A stretch of DNA of 64,000 bases from Metabacillus rhizolycopersici (lineage in GTDB: Bacteria > Bacillota > Bacilli > Bacillales > Bacillaceae). The notes beneath the pieces were generated by a model. That model was given only the letters and a program-made list of their open reading frames with translations, was not told the DNA's origin and did no database searches. Below, one piece after another: positions 45,146 to 54,923 of the stretch (its first letter is position 1; every line of letters starts with the position of its first letter). The stretch spans positions 1 to 64,000 of the forward strand of contig NZ_JAIQUM010000016.1 of NCBI RefSeq assembly GCF_020075705.1. The letters are read 5' to 3'. A program made the translations under genes and the position numbers.

Positions 45146-45215
45146 TAGTTATCCCACACCTATCTTCTTTGCTTCTCTAGAATCTTGAGGTAGGAGATTT
45201 ACAAAAGCTAGGTTA
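45146..45215 (-). repeat. Family B-related sequence, reverse
   Basis: AGTTATCCCACACCTATCTT then TCTAGAATCTTGAGGTAGGA shares spacing and words with the reverse copy at 54421-54516 (GTTTCCCACCTACTTTTTAT, CTTGAATCTTGAAATAAGA). It fills part of the 600-base spacer before cotE; the rest is featureless apart from promoters. Confidence 0.45.
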
Positions 45216-45375
45216 ACAACTAAAAACCTCATATAACGAATTGAGAATAAGTTCGAATTCATTTGGTGATCGTCATTGCATTTAATAGAAAGTACTTGAT
45301 GATGAAAGAAGTCCCAACAGATAAAATGGACATAAATTTTTTGGAGTAAACAAGCACCATTTTCGCTTTTTAGGC

Positions 45376-45402
45376 ACATATTCATTTCTCAACGCATACA
45401 AT
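45376..45402 (+). promoter_or_regulatory. Candidate sigma-E promoter of cotE
   Basis: ACATATT (45376-45382) and CATACAAT (45395-45402), with 12 bases between, match the sigma-E consensus (KMATATT, CATACAMT). B. subtilis cotE has a sigma-E promoter P1. Confidence 0.6.
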
Positions 45403-45459
45403 GAACTATACGGTTTCATGTAATGGAGAAACCTGTCATCATTTTCGTTAATTAGTTAG

Positions 45460-45489
45460 CACAATCGTTAATTGCCTAGCATAGGATTA
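45460..45489 (+). promoter_or_regulatory. Candidate sigma-K promoter of cotE
   Basis: CAC (45460-45462) and CATAGGATTA (45480-45489) with about 17 bases between resemble the sigma-K pattern (AC ... CATANNNTA). B. subtilis cotE has a sigma-K promoter P2 close to the gene. Confidence 0.4.
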
Positions 45490-45520
45490 TATGAAGATTT
45501 ATTGAGGAGGGTATGCTCGA

Positions 45521-46063
45521 ATGTCTGAATACAGAGAAATAATTACGAAAGCAGTAGTTGCGAAAGGCCGCAAATTTTCACAATGTACACATACGATTAC
45601 ACCATCGCAAAAACCTGCGAGCATTTTAGGTGGTTGGATCATAAACCATAATTATGATGCACACAAGAAGGGTAAAACAGTTGTCGTAGTAGGAACTTAC
45701 GACATAAGCGTTTGGTATTCCTACAAAGAAAACACAAAAACAGAGGTAGTAACAGAGAGAGTCGAATATGAAGATGTCATTAAATTAAGATATAAGGATG
45801 ACAACTTTCTTGATGATGAACACGAAGTGATTTGTAAAGTATTACAACAACCAAATTGTCTAGAGGTTACAATTTCACCAAATGGCAATAAAATTATTGT
45901 TCAAGCAGAAAGAGAGCATCTCGCAGAAGTAATTGGTGAAACAAAAGTGTGTGTACACGTAAACCCAGATGGTTGTGAAGATGATGAAGATTGGGAAGAA
46001 GAGTTGGATGACGAATTTGAAGATTTAAACCCAGAATTTTTAATTGGAGACGTTGAAGAGTAA
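45521..46063 (+). CDS. cotE: Outer spore coat morphogenetic protein CotE
   Basis: A 180-residue protein that forms a ring around the forespore and recruits the outer-coat proteins. The conserved core ([47 protein letters not shown]) is followed by a very acidic tail ([18 protein letters not shown]) that in B. subtilis directs coat protein interactions. GAGGAGGG precedes ATG. Confidence 0.96.
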   Translation: MSEYREIITKAVVAKGRKFSQCTHTITPSQKPASILGGWIINHNYDAHKKGKTVVVVGTYDISVWYSYKENTKTEVVTERVEYEDVIKLRYKDDNFLDDEHEVICKVLQQPNCLEVTISPNGNKIIVQAEREHLAEVIGETKVCVHVNPDGCEDDEDWEEELDDEFEDLNPEFLIGDVEE

Positions 46064-46095
46064 CTAGGAGGAAAAGCCCTCCTAGTTTCTTTTTA
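46062..46095 (+). terminator. cotE terminator
   Basis: AACTAGGAGG (46062-46071) and CCTCCTAGTT (46078-46087), perfect 10-bp stem, then TCTTTTT. Confidence 0.9.
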
Positions 46096-46253
46096 GCTAA
46101 TGATAATGTTATGTAAACTAAAAGAAGTGACCACTGGATTATGTCGTTCAATTCCTTATGGCTATGATTGATAGAAAAATAATCCTAAAATGAACATTTC
46201 ACGTTAGGTTCCTGTGATTTCCATTCACATTATCACAGGGAATTGTCGATCTA

Positions 46254-46262
46254 TGCTATAAT
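46254..46262 (+). promoter_or_regulatory. Extended -10 promoter of mutS
   Basis: TG-C-TATAAT (46254-46262), no clear -35. Just upstream CCTGTGAT and ATCACAGG form an 8-bp inverted repeat, which could replace the -35 as an activator or repressor site. Confidence 0.55.
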
Positions 46263-46307
46263 AATAGTTGATTTTTAAGTACGTTTTAGTGATATTGGAG
46301 GATTAAT

Positions 46308-48899
46308 ATGGCAACATACACGCCGATGATACAGCAATATTTAAAGATTAAGGCAGACTACCAAGATGCCTTTTTATTTTTTCGTTTAGGTGATTTTTAT
46401 GAAATGTTCTTTCAGGATGCCATCAATGCATCACAAGAATTAGAAATTACGTTAACTAGCAGAGATGGTGGTGGAGATGAGAAAATCCCGATGTGTGGGG
46501 TTCCTTATCATGCTGCACCTAATTATATTGAGCAACTTATATTAAAAGGATTTAAAGTTGCGATTTGCGAACAAACAGAGGATCCAAAGCAAGCAAAAGG
46601 TGTAGTAAGAAGAGAGGTTGTTCAGCTTATTACACCTGGAACGGTGATGGATGGAAAAGGCATTCATGACAAAGAAAATAACTATATTGCTTCAATTACA
46701 GCATTTGATTCCCAATTTGGACTTGCTTTAAGTGATTTAACAACGGGTGAAAACCTTGTGGCGATTTGTTCAAGCTTTGATGAAATTTTGAACGAGATCT
46801 ATTCAGTTGGAGCAAAGGAAGTTGTCATTTCAAGCAATTTTCCTGATGAATGGAAAAAGCAACTTATTGACCGTTGCCAAGCAACATTATCGTATGAATC
46901 GGAAACGACGATCTCTTCAGATTTTGTAGAGATCATCGAGGAATTACATGATGAACGATTCACCTGCACATTTGGAAGACTGTTAACCTATCTTCAACGA
47001 ACACAAAAGCGTAGTCTTGAACATCTTCAACAGGTGAACGTGTACTATTTACACGATTCAATGAAAATTGATCTTCATTCAAAGCGAAATTTAGAGTTAA
47101 CTGAAACGATTCGCTCAAAAGGGAAAAAAGGATCGTTATTATGGTTATTAGATGAAACAAAAACGGCGATGGGCGGAAGATTACTAAAGCAATGGGTTGA
47201 TAAGCCATTAGTCAACCGTGCAAAAATTGAAGCTCGTCTTACAATGGTCGAAACATTGATCTCGAACTATTTTGAACGCGAGGATTTACGTGCTCTACTT
47301 AAAGAGGTATATGACTTAGAAAGACTTGCTGGACGAGTTGCCTTTGGAAATGTGAATGCAAGAGATTTACTTCAATTAAACAAATCACTTCAACAAGTCC
47401 CAGCTATTGAAGAGCTATGTCAGTCGTTAAAAAATGAAGTTTTTCTGTCCGAACCATTAGATGCTTGTGAGGACTTAAGTAAATTATTAGAAGATGCAAT
47501 TGTTGAAAACCCACCTCTTTCAGTGAAGGAAGGAAATATTATAAGAGACGGTTATCACGCCCAGCTTGATCAATATCGTGATGCAAGTAGAAATGGTAAA
47601 ACGTGGATTGCGCAATTAGAGCAGCAAGAACGTCAAAAAACAGGGATTAAATCATTGAAAATTGGCTACAACCGAGTGTTTGGCTATTATATCGAAGTGA
47701 CAAGAGCAAATCTGCATTTATTACAGGAGGGCATGTACGAGCGGAAGCAAACCTTGACGAATGCAGAGCGTTTTATTACACCTGAATTAAAAGAAAAAGA
47801 AACATTAATCTTAGAAGCAGAAGAAAAGATTGTTGAACTCGAATATCAATTATTTGTCGACCTAAGAGAACAGGTGAAGCAATATATTCCTAGATTACAG
47901 CTATTGGCTAAGCGTATAAGTGAGCTGGATGTTCTTCAATGCTTTGCAACAGTTAGTGAAAATCGTCATTATAGTAAGCCACAGTTTTCACAAACAGGAG
48001 AGCTTTTCATGAAAGATGGCCGTCATCCGGTCGTTGAAAAAGTGATGGATTCACAAGAGTATGTTCCGAATGATTGTTTTTTCAATGATCAGCGTCAAAT
48101 GCTTCTCATTACTGGTCCGAATATGTCAGGGAAAAGTACGTACATGCGTCAAGTTGCTTTAACCGCGATTTTAGCGCAAATCGGCTGTTACGTACCTGCA
48201 TCAGAAGCGGTGTTACCAATTTTTGATCAAATCTTTACTAGAATTGGTGCCGCGGATGATTTGATTTCAGGACAAAGTACATTTATGGTGGAAATGCTTG
48301 AGGCTAAAAATGCGATTGCACATGCTACCTCGCAAAGTTTAATCCTATTTGATGAAATTGGAAGAGGGACGTCAACCTATGATGGTATGGCGTTAGCACA
48401 GGCGATTATTGAACATATACACGAGCATATTGGTGCAAAAACATTATTTTCTACGCATTACCATGAGTTAACGATCCTTGAAGAACAATTGAGCTCGTTA
48501 AAAAATATTCATGTTAAAGCCATTGAAGAGAATGGTAAGGTTGTCTTTTTACACAAAATTGAAGAGGGTGCCGCCGATAAAAGCTATGGCATACATGTTG
48601 CTGAGTTAGCGGATCTGCCAAAGTCTCTTATTACACGAGCTAAGGAAATTTTAATCGAATTAGAAGCTGATAAAACAGTAACAAAACCAATGACGAAGGA
48701 AACAGTTGTAAAAGAAGAAGTTTATACAGATGCGCAACTATCTTTATTCTCTGAGGAAAAGAAAATACCTAAAAAAGCTCCTTCCTTACAGAAAAAAGAA
48801 CAAGCTGTTATTGATTTATTGAAGTCAATGAATTTATTAGAAATGACACCATTAGATGCAATGAATGAATTGTATCAGCTCCAGAAAAAAGTAAAATAG
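46308..48899 (+). CDS. mutS: DNA mismatch repair protein MutS
   Basis: Mismatch-recognition ATPase of 863 residues. The F30-Y-E32 motif (LGDFYEMF) inserts at the mismatch. The connector, core and clamp domains follow. The ABC-type ATPase has Walker A G603-PNMSGK-S610, [14 protein letters not shown] (signature) and [14 protein letters not shown] (Walker B), then STHYHEL. The C-terminal tail QLSLFSEE resembles a beta-clamp binding box. GGAGG precedes ATG. It forms a unit with mutL. Confidence 0.97.
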   Translation: MATYTPMIQQYLKIKADYQDAFLFFRLGDFYEMFFQDAINASQELEITLTSRDGGGDEKIPMCGVPYHAAPNYIEQLILKGFKVAICEQTEDPKQAKGVVRREVVQLITPGTVMDGKGIHDKENNYIASITAFDSQFGLALSDLTTGENLVAICSSFDEILNEIYSVGAKEVVISSNFPDEWKKQLIDRCQATLSYESETTISSDFVEIIEELHDERFTCTFGRLLTYLQRTQKRSLEHLQQVNVYYLHDSMKIDLHSKRNLELTETIRSKGKKGSLLWLLDETKTAMGGRLLKQWVDKPLVNRAKIEARLTMVETLISNYFEREDLRALLKEVYDLERLAGRVAFGNVNARDLLQLNKSLQQVPAIEELCQSLKNEVFLSEPLDACEDLSKLLEDAIVENPPLSVKEGNIIRDGYHAQLDQYRDASRNGKTWIAQLEQQERQKTGIKSLKIGYNRVFGYYIEVTRANLHLLQEGMYERKQTLTNAERFITPELKEKETLILEAEEKIVELEYQLFVDLREQVKQYIPRLQLLAKRISELDVLQCFATVSENRHYSKPQFSQTGELFMKDGRHPVVEKVMDSQEYVPNDCFFNDQRQMLLITGPNMSGKSTYMRQVALTAILAQIGCYVPASEAVLPIFDQIFTRIGAADDLISGQSTFMVEMLEAKNAIAHATSQSLILFDEIGRGTSTYDGMALAQAIIEHIHEHIGAKTLFSTHYHELTILEEQLSSLKNIHVKAIEENGKVVFLHKIEEGAADKSYGIHVAELADLPKSLITRAKEILIELEADKTVTKPMTKETVVKEEVYTDAQLSLFSEEKKIPKKAPSLQKKEQAVIDLLKSMNLLEMTPLDAMNELYQLQKKVK

Positions 48900-48937
48900 A
48901 GTGCCAGAATGGTTAAAAACAAAGAGAGGTGAGAGTC

Positions 48938-50854
48938 TTGGGAAAGATTATTCTTCTAGATGATCAGCTATCAAATAAAATTGCAGCTGGTGAGGTTGTC
49001 GAACGACCTGCTTCTGTTGTGAAAGAATTAGTAGAGAACGCAATTGATGCAAATAGTACTATTATAGAAATTGAAATCGAGGAAGCTGGTATAGGTAAAA
49101 TCCGCATCCTTGATAATGGTGATGGCATTGAACAAGATGACTGCCTAAATGCCTTTCATCGACATGCAACAAGTAAAATAAAGGATGAAAATGATCTGTT
49201 TCGCATTCGAACATTGGGATTTAGAGGTGAGGCTTTACCAAGTATCGCATCTGTTTCCATGCTTGATATGAAAACAAGTACTGGATTAGGCGCAGGAACC
49301 AACATCGTATTAATCGGTGGGAAAATTGAAAAGCATGAATCAACAGCAAGCCGAAAGGGCACAGATATCACTGTTCGTAATTTGTTTTTTAATACTCCAG
49401 CGCGCTTGAAATATATGAAAACCGTTCATACGGAGCTTGGTAATATTACCGACATTGTGAATCGAATTGCACTTTCACATCCTGAGGTTTCAATCCGTCT
49501 TGTTCATAATGGTAAAAAGCTGTTACACACAAATGGAAATGGTGATGTACGTCAAGTTTTAGCGGCTATTTATGGGATGTCAATTGCTAAAAAAATGAAG
49601 AAAATTACGTTAGAATCACTAGATTTCGATGTGAGTGGCTATGTTGCTCTACCAGAAATAACAAGAGCCTCTAGAAACTATATTTCTACGATTATTAATG
49701 GTCGTTTTGTTAAAAACTATTCACTTGTAAGGGCAATCCAACAGGGCTATCACACATTGCTTCCAATCGGCCGTTTTCCAATCGTTTTCATTGAGATAAA
49801 AATGGATCCAATCCTTGTTGATGTCAATGTTCACCCATCTAAGCTTGAAGTAAGATTGAGTAAAGAAGCAGAATTAAATGAACTAATAACAGCTGGAATT
49901 CGTGATGTATTTAGACAACAACAGCTCATTCCATCTGTCGAACTTCCTAAAACACAAAAGTTAAAGTCATCCGATGAACAACAGCAATTCACGTTTGATC
50001 ATTCGTCTAAAAGTGAATTACAAACGCAGCAATCGTTTAGCGGGGATCATCAAAATCTATTCGTAAAAGAGGTTCAGTTAGCATCGAGTCCATCACAAAA
50101 TATGCCAGTATTTGAACTGCCCGTGTTAGCAGATGATTTTGACCCCTTTGAAACGATCGAGCAAGATGTAACAGTTAAAGATCTGGAACAGACACCGAAA
50201 TTTGAGGAAAAGGTTGAAAATGATTCATTTCCTGCTGATGATAAACATGAAGAACAGATTTCAACAAATGATCGTGTACCACCTTTATATCCAATCGGTC
50301 AAATGCATGGAACGTACATTTTAGCACAAAATGAACGTGGGCTTTATATCATTGATCAGCATGCTGCCCAAGAACGAATTAAATACGAATTTTATCGGGA
50401 AAAAGTAGGGGAGATCCATTCAGAAGTGCAAGAGCTCTTAGTTCCCCTAACTTTTGAATATTCAAATGATGAAACGATGATTATAGAAGCACACATGGAC
50501 ACTTTTGCGAAAGTTGGTATTTTCTTAGAACCGTTCGGTCGCAACAGCTATATCGTCAGATCACATCCACAATGGTTTCCAAGAGGCGATGAAACGGCAA
50601 TAATTGAAGACATCATTCAACAAGTGTTAGATGAGAAAAAAATCGATATAAAAAAACTACGTGAAGAAGCGGCAATCATGATGAGCTGTAAAGCATCGAT
50701 TAAAGCAAACCACCACTTACGTAACGATGAAATCTTTGCTTTATTAGAAACGCTCAGAAAATCGTCAGACCCGTTTACATGTCCACATGGAAGACCGATT
50801 ATCGTGTACTATTCAACGTATGAGATGGAGAAAATGTTTAAGAGGGTAATGTAA
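48938..50854 (+). CDS. mutL: DNA mismatch repair protein MutL
   Basis: GHKL ATPase and nicking endonuclease of 638 residues. N-terminal ATPase motifs are [28 protein letters not shown] and [13 protein letters not shown] variable Glu/Gln-rich linker (about 330-440) follows. The C-terminal endonuclease motif D473-Q-H-A-x2-E479-x4-E484 ([12 protein letters not shown]) marks a methyl-independent MutL. The start is TTG 48938 (AGAGAGGTG upstream), giving [20 protein letters not shown]; an in-frame GTG at 48929 lies within the ribosome site. Confidence 0.96.
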   Translation: MGKIILLDDQLSNKIAAGEVVERPASVVKELVENAIDANSTIIEIEIEEAGIGKIRILDNGDGIEQDDCLNAFHRHATSKIKDENDLFRIRTLGFRGEALPSIASVSMLDMKTSTGLGAGTNIVLIGGKIEKHESTASRKGTDITVRNLFFNTPARLKYMKTVHTELGNITDIVNRIALSHPEVSIRLVHNGKKLLHTNGNGDVRQVLAAIYGMSIAKKMKKITLESLDFDVSGYVALPEITRASRNYISTIINGRFVKNYSLVRAIQQGYHTLLPIGRFPIVFIEIKMDPILVDVNVHPSKLEVRLSKEAELNELITAGIRDVFRQQQLIPSVELPKTQKLKSSDEQQQFTFDHSSKSELQTQQSFSGDHQNLFVKEVQLASSPSQNMPVFELPVLADDFDPFETIEQDVTVKDLEQTPKFEEKVENDSFPADDKHEEQISTNDRVPPLYPIGQMHGTYILAQNERGLYIIDQHAAQERIKYEFYREKVGEIHSEVQELLVPLTFEYSNDETMIIEAHMDTFAKVGIFLEPFGRNSYIVRSHPQWFPRGDETAIIEDIIQQVLDEKKIDIKKLREEAAIMMSCKASIKANHHLRNDEIFALLETLRKSSDPFTCPHGRPIIVYYSTYEMEKMFKRVM

Positions 50855-50859
50855 TTTCT

Positions 50860-50908
50860 ATACGGGTAAAACGTTGATGTATCAAGCGTTCTACCCGTAT
50901 TTTTTGTT
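50860..50908 (+). terminator. mutSL terminator
   Basis: ATACGGGTA (50860-50868) with TACCCGTAT (50892-50900), and inner ACGTTGAT/ATCAAGCGT, followed by TTTTTTG. Confidence 0.9.
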
Positions 50909-51067
50909 GAATTGACCACATTTCTACCACATTCATTGTTCAGTGCTTGTTTTTTTAAGTGCTTGTACAAAATTTTCAGATGATACTGCCTGTAAATTAA
51001 TTTGCAATTCCAGTTTTAGCAATGGACTTCTATTATTATGTATATTTCAGTATTTGATATACTCTTC

Positions 51068-51439
51068 CTATTGGAGGGGGTGTTTATTTTGTTTTAGTAT
51101 TTCATTTTCCAACTTCTCGGTTCTCTTAAAATCCCGTTCAACCATTTTATATACTTGACGAGGATTCAAATTCCTTAATTGCATTTCTTTAATCAATGAA
51201 GCCCATCGAGGTTCGATCTCCCAAATTAAATTTTCTAACCCTAAAATATATTCTGGAGATACCGCATATGTTTTGCATAGTTTGATTAGTATCTCTAGGG
51301 TGCATGGTCTAATTCCATTTTCTATATTGGATAATCCTTCTTTGTAAAAACCGATCGACTTACAAACATCAATATATGATAAATTCCTTGCAATGCGAAC
51401 AGCTTTCAACCTTTCTCCAATTTTTTGTATAGAATCCAT
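51068..51439 (-). CDS. XRE-family transcription regulator
   Basis: A 123-residue protein with an N-terminal Cro/C1-type helix-turn-helix (about 8-65; IGERLKAVRIARNLSYIDVC, LSNIENGIRPCTLEILIKL) and a helical C-terminus. Transcribed against mutL. AAGGGGGGGG lies right before the ATG. In phage-like elements such regulators sit next to holin or immunity genes, and a holin is 1.1 kb away. Target unknown. Confidence 0.8.
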   Translation of the reverse strand: MDSIQKIGERLKAVRIARNLSYIDVCKSIGFYKEGLSNIENGIRPCTLEILIKLCKTYAVSPEYILGLENLIWEIEPRWASLIKEMQLRNLNPRQVYKMVERDFKRTEKLENEILKQNKHPLQ

Positions 51440-51771
51440 ACCCCCCCCTTGTGTAATTTAACCTAAGACAATTAGATCACATGAAGTTTAAGTATTCTTT
51501 AATTTAATGTAATCCAACGTTTAATTTCCATATTTCAATCTTCATATCACGTAATTTAATTCTAATTTTCCTCAAAGCACCTTCAACCAACTTTTTATAT
51601 GGCTCCTGAATTTTAAAATTAGCTTTATTATTGGATTGAAATTTCAATAGAAGAAAAAAATTAGATCGTGAAACAAAACAAATGTTCATGAAGATGGATA
51701 ATAAAAAGGGTAATGTAGGGAGATTTCGCTTTCTATTATGCTAGAAAAAGTTCACATCAAGGCTAATACAC
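51440..51771. other. Spacer right of the XRE gene
   Basis: No supported gene. A reverse-strand open stretch 51504-51689 has a plausible C-terminus (YKKLVEGALRKIRIKLRDMK) but no ribosome site and is not recognised. Confidence 0.4.
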
Positions 51772-51830
51772 AAAGCCATTTAAAAAGTGAAGGGTAAGTG
51801 GACCTTTACTTTTTAAATGGCTTTTTTACT
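51772..51830 (+). terminator. Very strong terminator hairpin without an obvious gene
   Basis: A 22-bp stem (51772-51793 with 51803-51824, one G-U pair), loop GTAAGTGGA, then TTT. No forward gene ends within several hundred bases upstream, so it may end an unannotated small RNA or be left from a lost gene. Confidence 0.75.
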
Positions 51831-51838
51831 GCTTAGGA

Positions 51839-52031
51839 ATTTATAAAATTCTTGTACTGTGGATAAGAGCACGACATCTAGCGTAAGCGTCCGGCCCCGA
51901 AGCACAGGACGTCGCATTCTTGACTGCCTCTAGGGTCTACAACCACTTTTGAATAGAAGGCAAAGTACGCTTTCTACTCAAAAGCATTTTATGCTATGCC
52001 TAAGGCTGATCAAGGAGCTTGCGCTTTTGTT
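51839..52031 (+). repeat. Interspersed repeat family A, copy A3
   Basis: Starts TTATAAAATTCTTGTACTGT then GGATAAGAGCACGACATC, as in A1. Carries a 30-base extra segment (GAAGCACAGGACGTCGCATT...). Central hairpin CTTTTGAATAGA / TCTACTCAAAAG around AGGCAAAGTACGCTT. Ends GGAGCTTGCGCTTTTGTTC. Confidence 0.85.
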
Positions 52032-52104
52032 CCTATTTCGAAATAGAGATGGAACCAGTTGGAAATGGATGAATATACTAACAAAAAGAGAAAGGAACAT
52101 CATT

Positions 52105-52275
52105 ATGCTTGAGCTACTGATTTATCTGACCATTGGTATACTGTATTCAGTATATAAAATCAATGAGTTAAAGCGTTATGAGATCATCCTAACAACTATA
52201 TTCTGGCCTTTACATTTGTTGCTACAATTCATTAAGTTGGTTGATGAGATAAAACAAAATAATAGAAGATCATAA
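52105..52275 (+). CDS. Small membrane protein
   Basis: A 56-residue protein with two hydrophobic stretches (LELLIYLTIGILYSVYK and IILTTIFWPLHLLLQFI) and a charged C-terminus. AAAGGAA lies 8 bases before ATG, and a terminator overlaps the end. An upstream in-frame ATG lies inside repeat A3 and is rejected. Not recognised; topology and position near a holin suggest a phage or toxin-like small membrane protein, but this is only inference. Confidence 0.6.
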   Translation: MLELLIYLTIGILYSVYKINELKRYEIILTTIFWPLHLLLQFIKLVDEIKQNNRRS

Positions 52276-52298
52276 GTCCTCTAAATGAGGGCTTTTAT
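52275..52298 (+). terminator. Terminator after small membrane protein
   Basis: AGTCCTC (52275-52281) and GAGGGCT (52287-52293) with loop TAAAT, then TTT. Confidence 0.8.
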
Positions 52299-52316
52299 AT
52301 TGTCTTGCGAAGGTAT

Positions 52317-52432
52317 GGACATACCCATGAAAGGAGTAAAGGTCCTACAAGGTTATCCCCATCACTCTCCTTTGATGCTCCTAAGGCTCAAGATTTGGGT
52401 ATTGCCAGTTAAGAATGGGATAAAAAATAAAT
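52317..52432 (-). repeat. Interspersed repeat family B, reverse copy B5
   Basis: Read on the reverse strand it begins TTTATCCCATTCTTAACTGG-CAATACCC, like TTTATCCCGCACTAACGG-GCAGTAATAC. It goes on with GTGATGGGGATAACC. Confidence 0.55.
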
Positions 52433-52553
52433 AATACGTCTAGTAAAAGCAAAATTGAATATATAAAGATATGAAAGAGGATTTGTATGATTATTAGAAT
52501 GTTAGCTTTCACAATGAAAAACTGATTGATCCCATCTAAAGGAGGTACTTCAT

Positions 52554-52775
52554 TTGGACAAAGCGAGTTTTACACGATTTATTTTATTAATTGTAGCTGC
52601 AATAAATGCCGTGTTAAATATGCTTGGTTATCAAACGATTCCTGAAGATTTTGTAAATGATTTTATTGCTGTTGTTTCTGGTTTTTATTTTCTTTATGCA
52701 GGATGGAAAAATAATTATCTGTCCAAGAAGGGGTTAAAACAAAAAGAAGTATTAAAAAAGAATAATTTAAAGTAA
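52554..52775 (+). CDS. SPP1/XhlB-type phage holin
   Basis: A 73-residue protein resembling XhlB and the SPP1 holin: two membrane helices (about 8-25 and 36-52) and the typical end WKNNYLSKKGLKQKEVLKKN. Starts TTG 52554 after AAAGGAGGT. Holins make pores for endolysins. No endolysin or other phage lysis gene is present, so this is an isolated gene, either a prophage relic or a recruited one. Confidence 0.85.
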   Translation: MDKASFTRFILLIVAAINAVLNMLGYQTIPEDFVNDFIAVVSGFYFLYAGWKNNYLSKKGLKQKEVLKKNNLK

Positions 52776-52801
52776 AGGTACTAACCCGATTTATTTTCAG
52801 C

Positions 52802-52847
52802 AAAAATCCCCCACCGGAATGAAAGCAATGGTGGGGGATTTTTCCCA
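52802..52847 (+). terminator. Holin terminator
   Basis: AAAAATCCCCCACC (52802-52815) and GGTGGGGGATTTTT (52830-52843), perfect 14-bp stem. Confidence 0.93.
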
Positions 52848-53125
52848 TTGAGATCGCTGTAAAGATAGGACTGTGCTATTTTTATGAGCGAAATTATCTT
52901 TTGGTTAATACAATAATAATGTTATGTAAATCAAATGATGGGATAACTAGAAATTTACTCGTTTTAGACTTTTTCGGAAAGGTATGGATTTTTGAACAAT
53001 GTTTTTATTCGTGTGGAACAATGTTTACAAATATATGAAATAGGAAACAATAATCTGGTGTTCATGTAGTTCACATGTTAAGATGATGAACGAAGTATTT
53101 ATCAGATTCGAAAGAGTGATTGTTA
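52848..53125 (+). promoter_or_regulatory. Spacer before miaA
   Basis: GAACAATGTTT occurs twice as a direct repeat (near 52993 and 53017). No promoter is clear. Possible regulator site or coincidence. Confidence 0.3.
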
Positions 53126-54064
53126 TTGGAGAAAAAGAAGCTCGTCGTCATCATTGGTCCTACTGCTGTAGGAAAAACAAAACTAAGTATCGATTTAGCA
53201 CATCGACTTGATGGAGAAATAATTAGTGGTGACTCCATGCAAATTTATAAAGGAATGGACATTGGAACTGCGAAGATAAGCGTGAATGAAATGGAAGGGA
53301 TTCGACATCATTTACTTGATATTAAAAGTCCTGAAGAAGACTTTTCGGTTGCTGAATTTCAGGCAAATGTCCGGCCATTAATTGAAGAAATTGCTAATCA
53401 GACGAAAACGCCGATGATTGTTGGAGGTACTGGTTTATATATACAATCTGTCTTATATGATTATCAATTCACAGAAAATCCATCAGATCCCGAATATAGG
53501 TCCAAGCTTGAGGCTGAACTGAAAGATAGGGGTGCAAAGGCGATCCATCAATTACTGGAAAAAATTGATCCTGAATCGGCTTGGAAAATTCACCCAAACA
53601 ATAGTAGAAGAGTCATTCGGGCACTTGAGGTTTTCCATTGCACAAATAAAACGATGTCTGAATACATAAATAGTCAAGAGCAAGAACCTCTTTACGATGT
53701 TGCATTAATTGGATTAACAATGGACCGAGAAATCCTCTATGACCGCATAAATCAGCGGGTGGAGATTATGGTAAAGCAAGGTTTACTTGAAGAAGTAAAG
53801 CAGCTTTATGATAAGGGCATTCGCAACACCCAAGCGATTCAAGCAATAGGCTACAAAGAGATTTATGACTATTTTGATGGGAAAATGACATATGATGAAG
53901 CGATTAACCAATTAAAGCAAAATTCAAGGCGCTATGCAAAACGCCAACTGACATGGTTTCGTAATAAAATGGAAGTAAAATGGTTTGATATGACCCCACC
54001 AATTAAGTATGATGGAATGGTTGATGATATTTTTACATACATAGCAGGAAAGATTCAACTTTAA
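53126..54064 (+). CDS. miaA: tRNA dimethylallyltransferase
   Basis: Adds the dimethylallyl group to A37 of tRNAs that read UNN codons; 312 residues. P-loop G11-PTAVGK-T18, SGDSMQIYKGMDIGTAK, VGGTGLYIQSVLYDY and KQNSRRYAKRQLTWFRN are diagnostic. TTG 53126 is chosen (AAAGAGTG 8 bases away); TTG 53120 is too close. Its product is the substrate of MiaB (42910). Followed by hfq as in many bacteria. Confidence 0.95.
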   Translation: MEKKKLVVIIGPTAVGKTKLSIDLAHRLDGEIISGDSMQIYKGMDIGTAKISVNEMEGIRHHLLDIKSPEEDFSVAEFQANVRPLIEEIANQTKTPMIVGGTGLYIQSVLYDYQFTENPSDPEYRSKLEAELKDRGAKAIHQLLEKIDPESAWKIHPNNSRRVIRALEVFHCTNKTMSEYINSQEQEPLYDVALIGLTMDREILYDRINQRVEIMVKQGLLEEVKQLYDKGIRNTQAIQAIGYKEIYDYFDGKMTYDEAINQLKQNSRRYAKRQLTWFRNKMEVKWFDMTPPIKYDGMVDDIFTYIAGKIQL

Positions 54065-54103
54065 TCGAATTTAAAAGGTATAGAGAAAAGAGGAGGACGA
54101 AAC

Positions 54104-54328
54104 ATGAAACAATCAATTATCATTCAAGATCAATTTCTTAACCAATTACGTAAGGATGGTATATTTGTTACCGTATTTTTACTTAATGGATTTCAATTAA
54201 GAGGCACCGTAAAAAGCTTTGATAATTTTACTGTGCTGTTAGAAACAGAAGGTAAACAACAGCTTATCTATAAACATGCGATTTCAACGTTTGCACCACA
54301 AAAAAATATTCAGTTAGAGCTTGAATAG
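54104..54328 (+). CDS. hfq: RNA chaperone Hfq
   Basis: Sm-like RNA-binding protein of 74 residues that forms a hexameric ring. Sm1 ([20 protein letters not shown]) and Sm2 ([11 protein letters not shown]) motifs are complete. GGAGGACG precedes ATG. In Bacilli its part in small-RNA control is limited. Co-transcribed with miaA, ending at the following hairpin. Confidence 0.96.
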   Translation: MKQSIIIQDQFLNQLRKDGIFVTVFLLNGFQLRGTVKSFDNFTVLLETEGKQQLIYKHAISTFAPQKNIQLELE

Positions 54329-54335
54329 TAACATT

Positions 54336-54378
54336 AAAAGGAGCAAATCGTTAAAATTCGATTAGCTCCTTTTGTCAT
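54336..54378 (+). terminator. miaA-hfq terminator
   Basis: AAAAGGAGC (54336-54344) with GCTCCTTTT (54365-54373) and an inner AATCG/CGATT helix. Confidence 0.85.
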
Positions 54379-54420
54379 TTTTTAATTAGCCACAGCAAAG
54401 AATCTTACAGACCTCGTAAA

Positions 54421-54516
54421 GCGGGAGTTACCTGAAACTTTACGGTCAGTGTTTCCCACCTACTTTTTATGATTCTCTTGAATCTTGAAATAAGATGGTA
54501 TTGCCCGTTACGGAAG
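54421..54516 (-). repeat. Interspersed repeat family B, reverse copy B6
   Basis: Reverse reading gives CCGTAACGGGCAATACC, comparable to GCACTAACGG-ACAGTAATAC in B3, then GATTCAAGAGAATCATAAAA and AGGTGGGAAACACTGACC. The rest of the 600-base spacer to spoVK holds no supported gene. Confidence 0.5.
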
Positions 54517-54923
54517 GTATTAACCTAAAAAACTTCCTACAATTGTAGTAAATTTCTAAAAAATGAATATAAATAAAGGAATGAATATTTCTTGGGAAAG
54601 CGCATAAAGTAACAATTTTCATATATTTTCGACCATTTTTTGTAAAAGTATAAGCTTGATTATTGAACAAATTGAAGTTTTTCCGCATCAATTGGCAGCA
54701 ATCCTTTGATTTCAAGATCTACATATGAACTAGCGCTTAGAACCGCAAATAAACGTCAAGTATGCTCCAACCGACCAAAAGTGCGGATAATCGCTCCATG
54801 AATTGATGACGATTCTCTGTGGAGTGAAGTTGAAAACGTACACGAAAAGGTGATATTTCAAGAAGTTGGTGCTACTAGTAGTTAATTTGTGATAAATAGC
54901 ATTAGACTGTGGGGTGAAGATCT

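Noticed and set aside
45149..45385. Reverse-strand ORF of 78 codons before cotE
   Set aside because: It covers the cotE promoter region and a family B trace, with no ribosome site or domain.
51949..52104. 108-codon ORF beginning inside repeat A3
   Set aside because: The first 52 codons are repeat sequence without a ribosome site; the supported gene starts at ATG 52105.
54467..54715. Reverse-strand ORF of 82 codons between hfq and spoVK
   Set aside because: Overlaps repeat B6, has no ribosome site, and the translation resembles nothing known.
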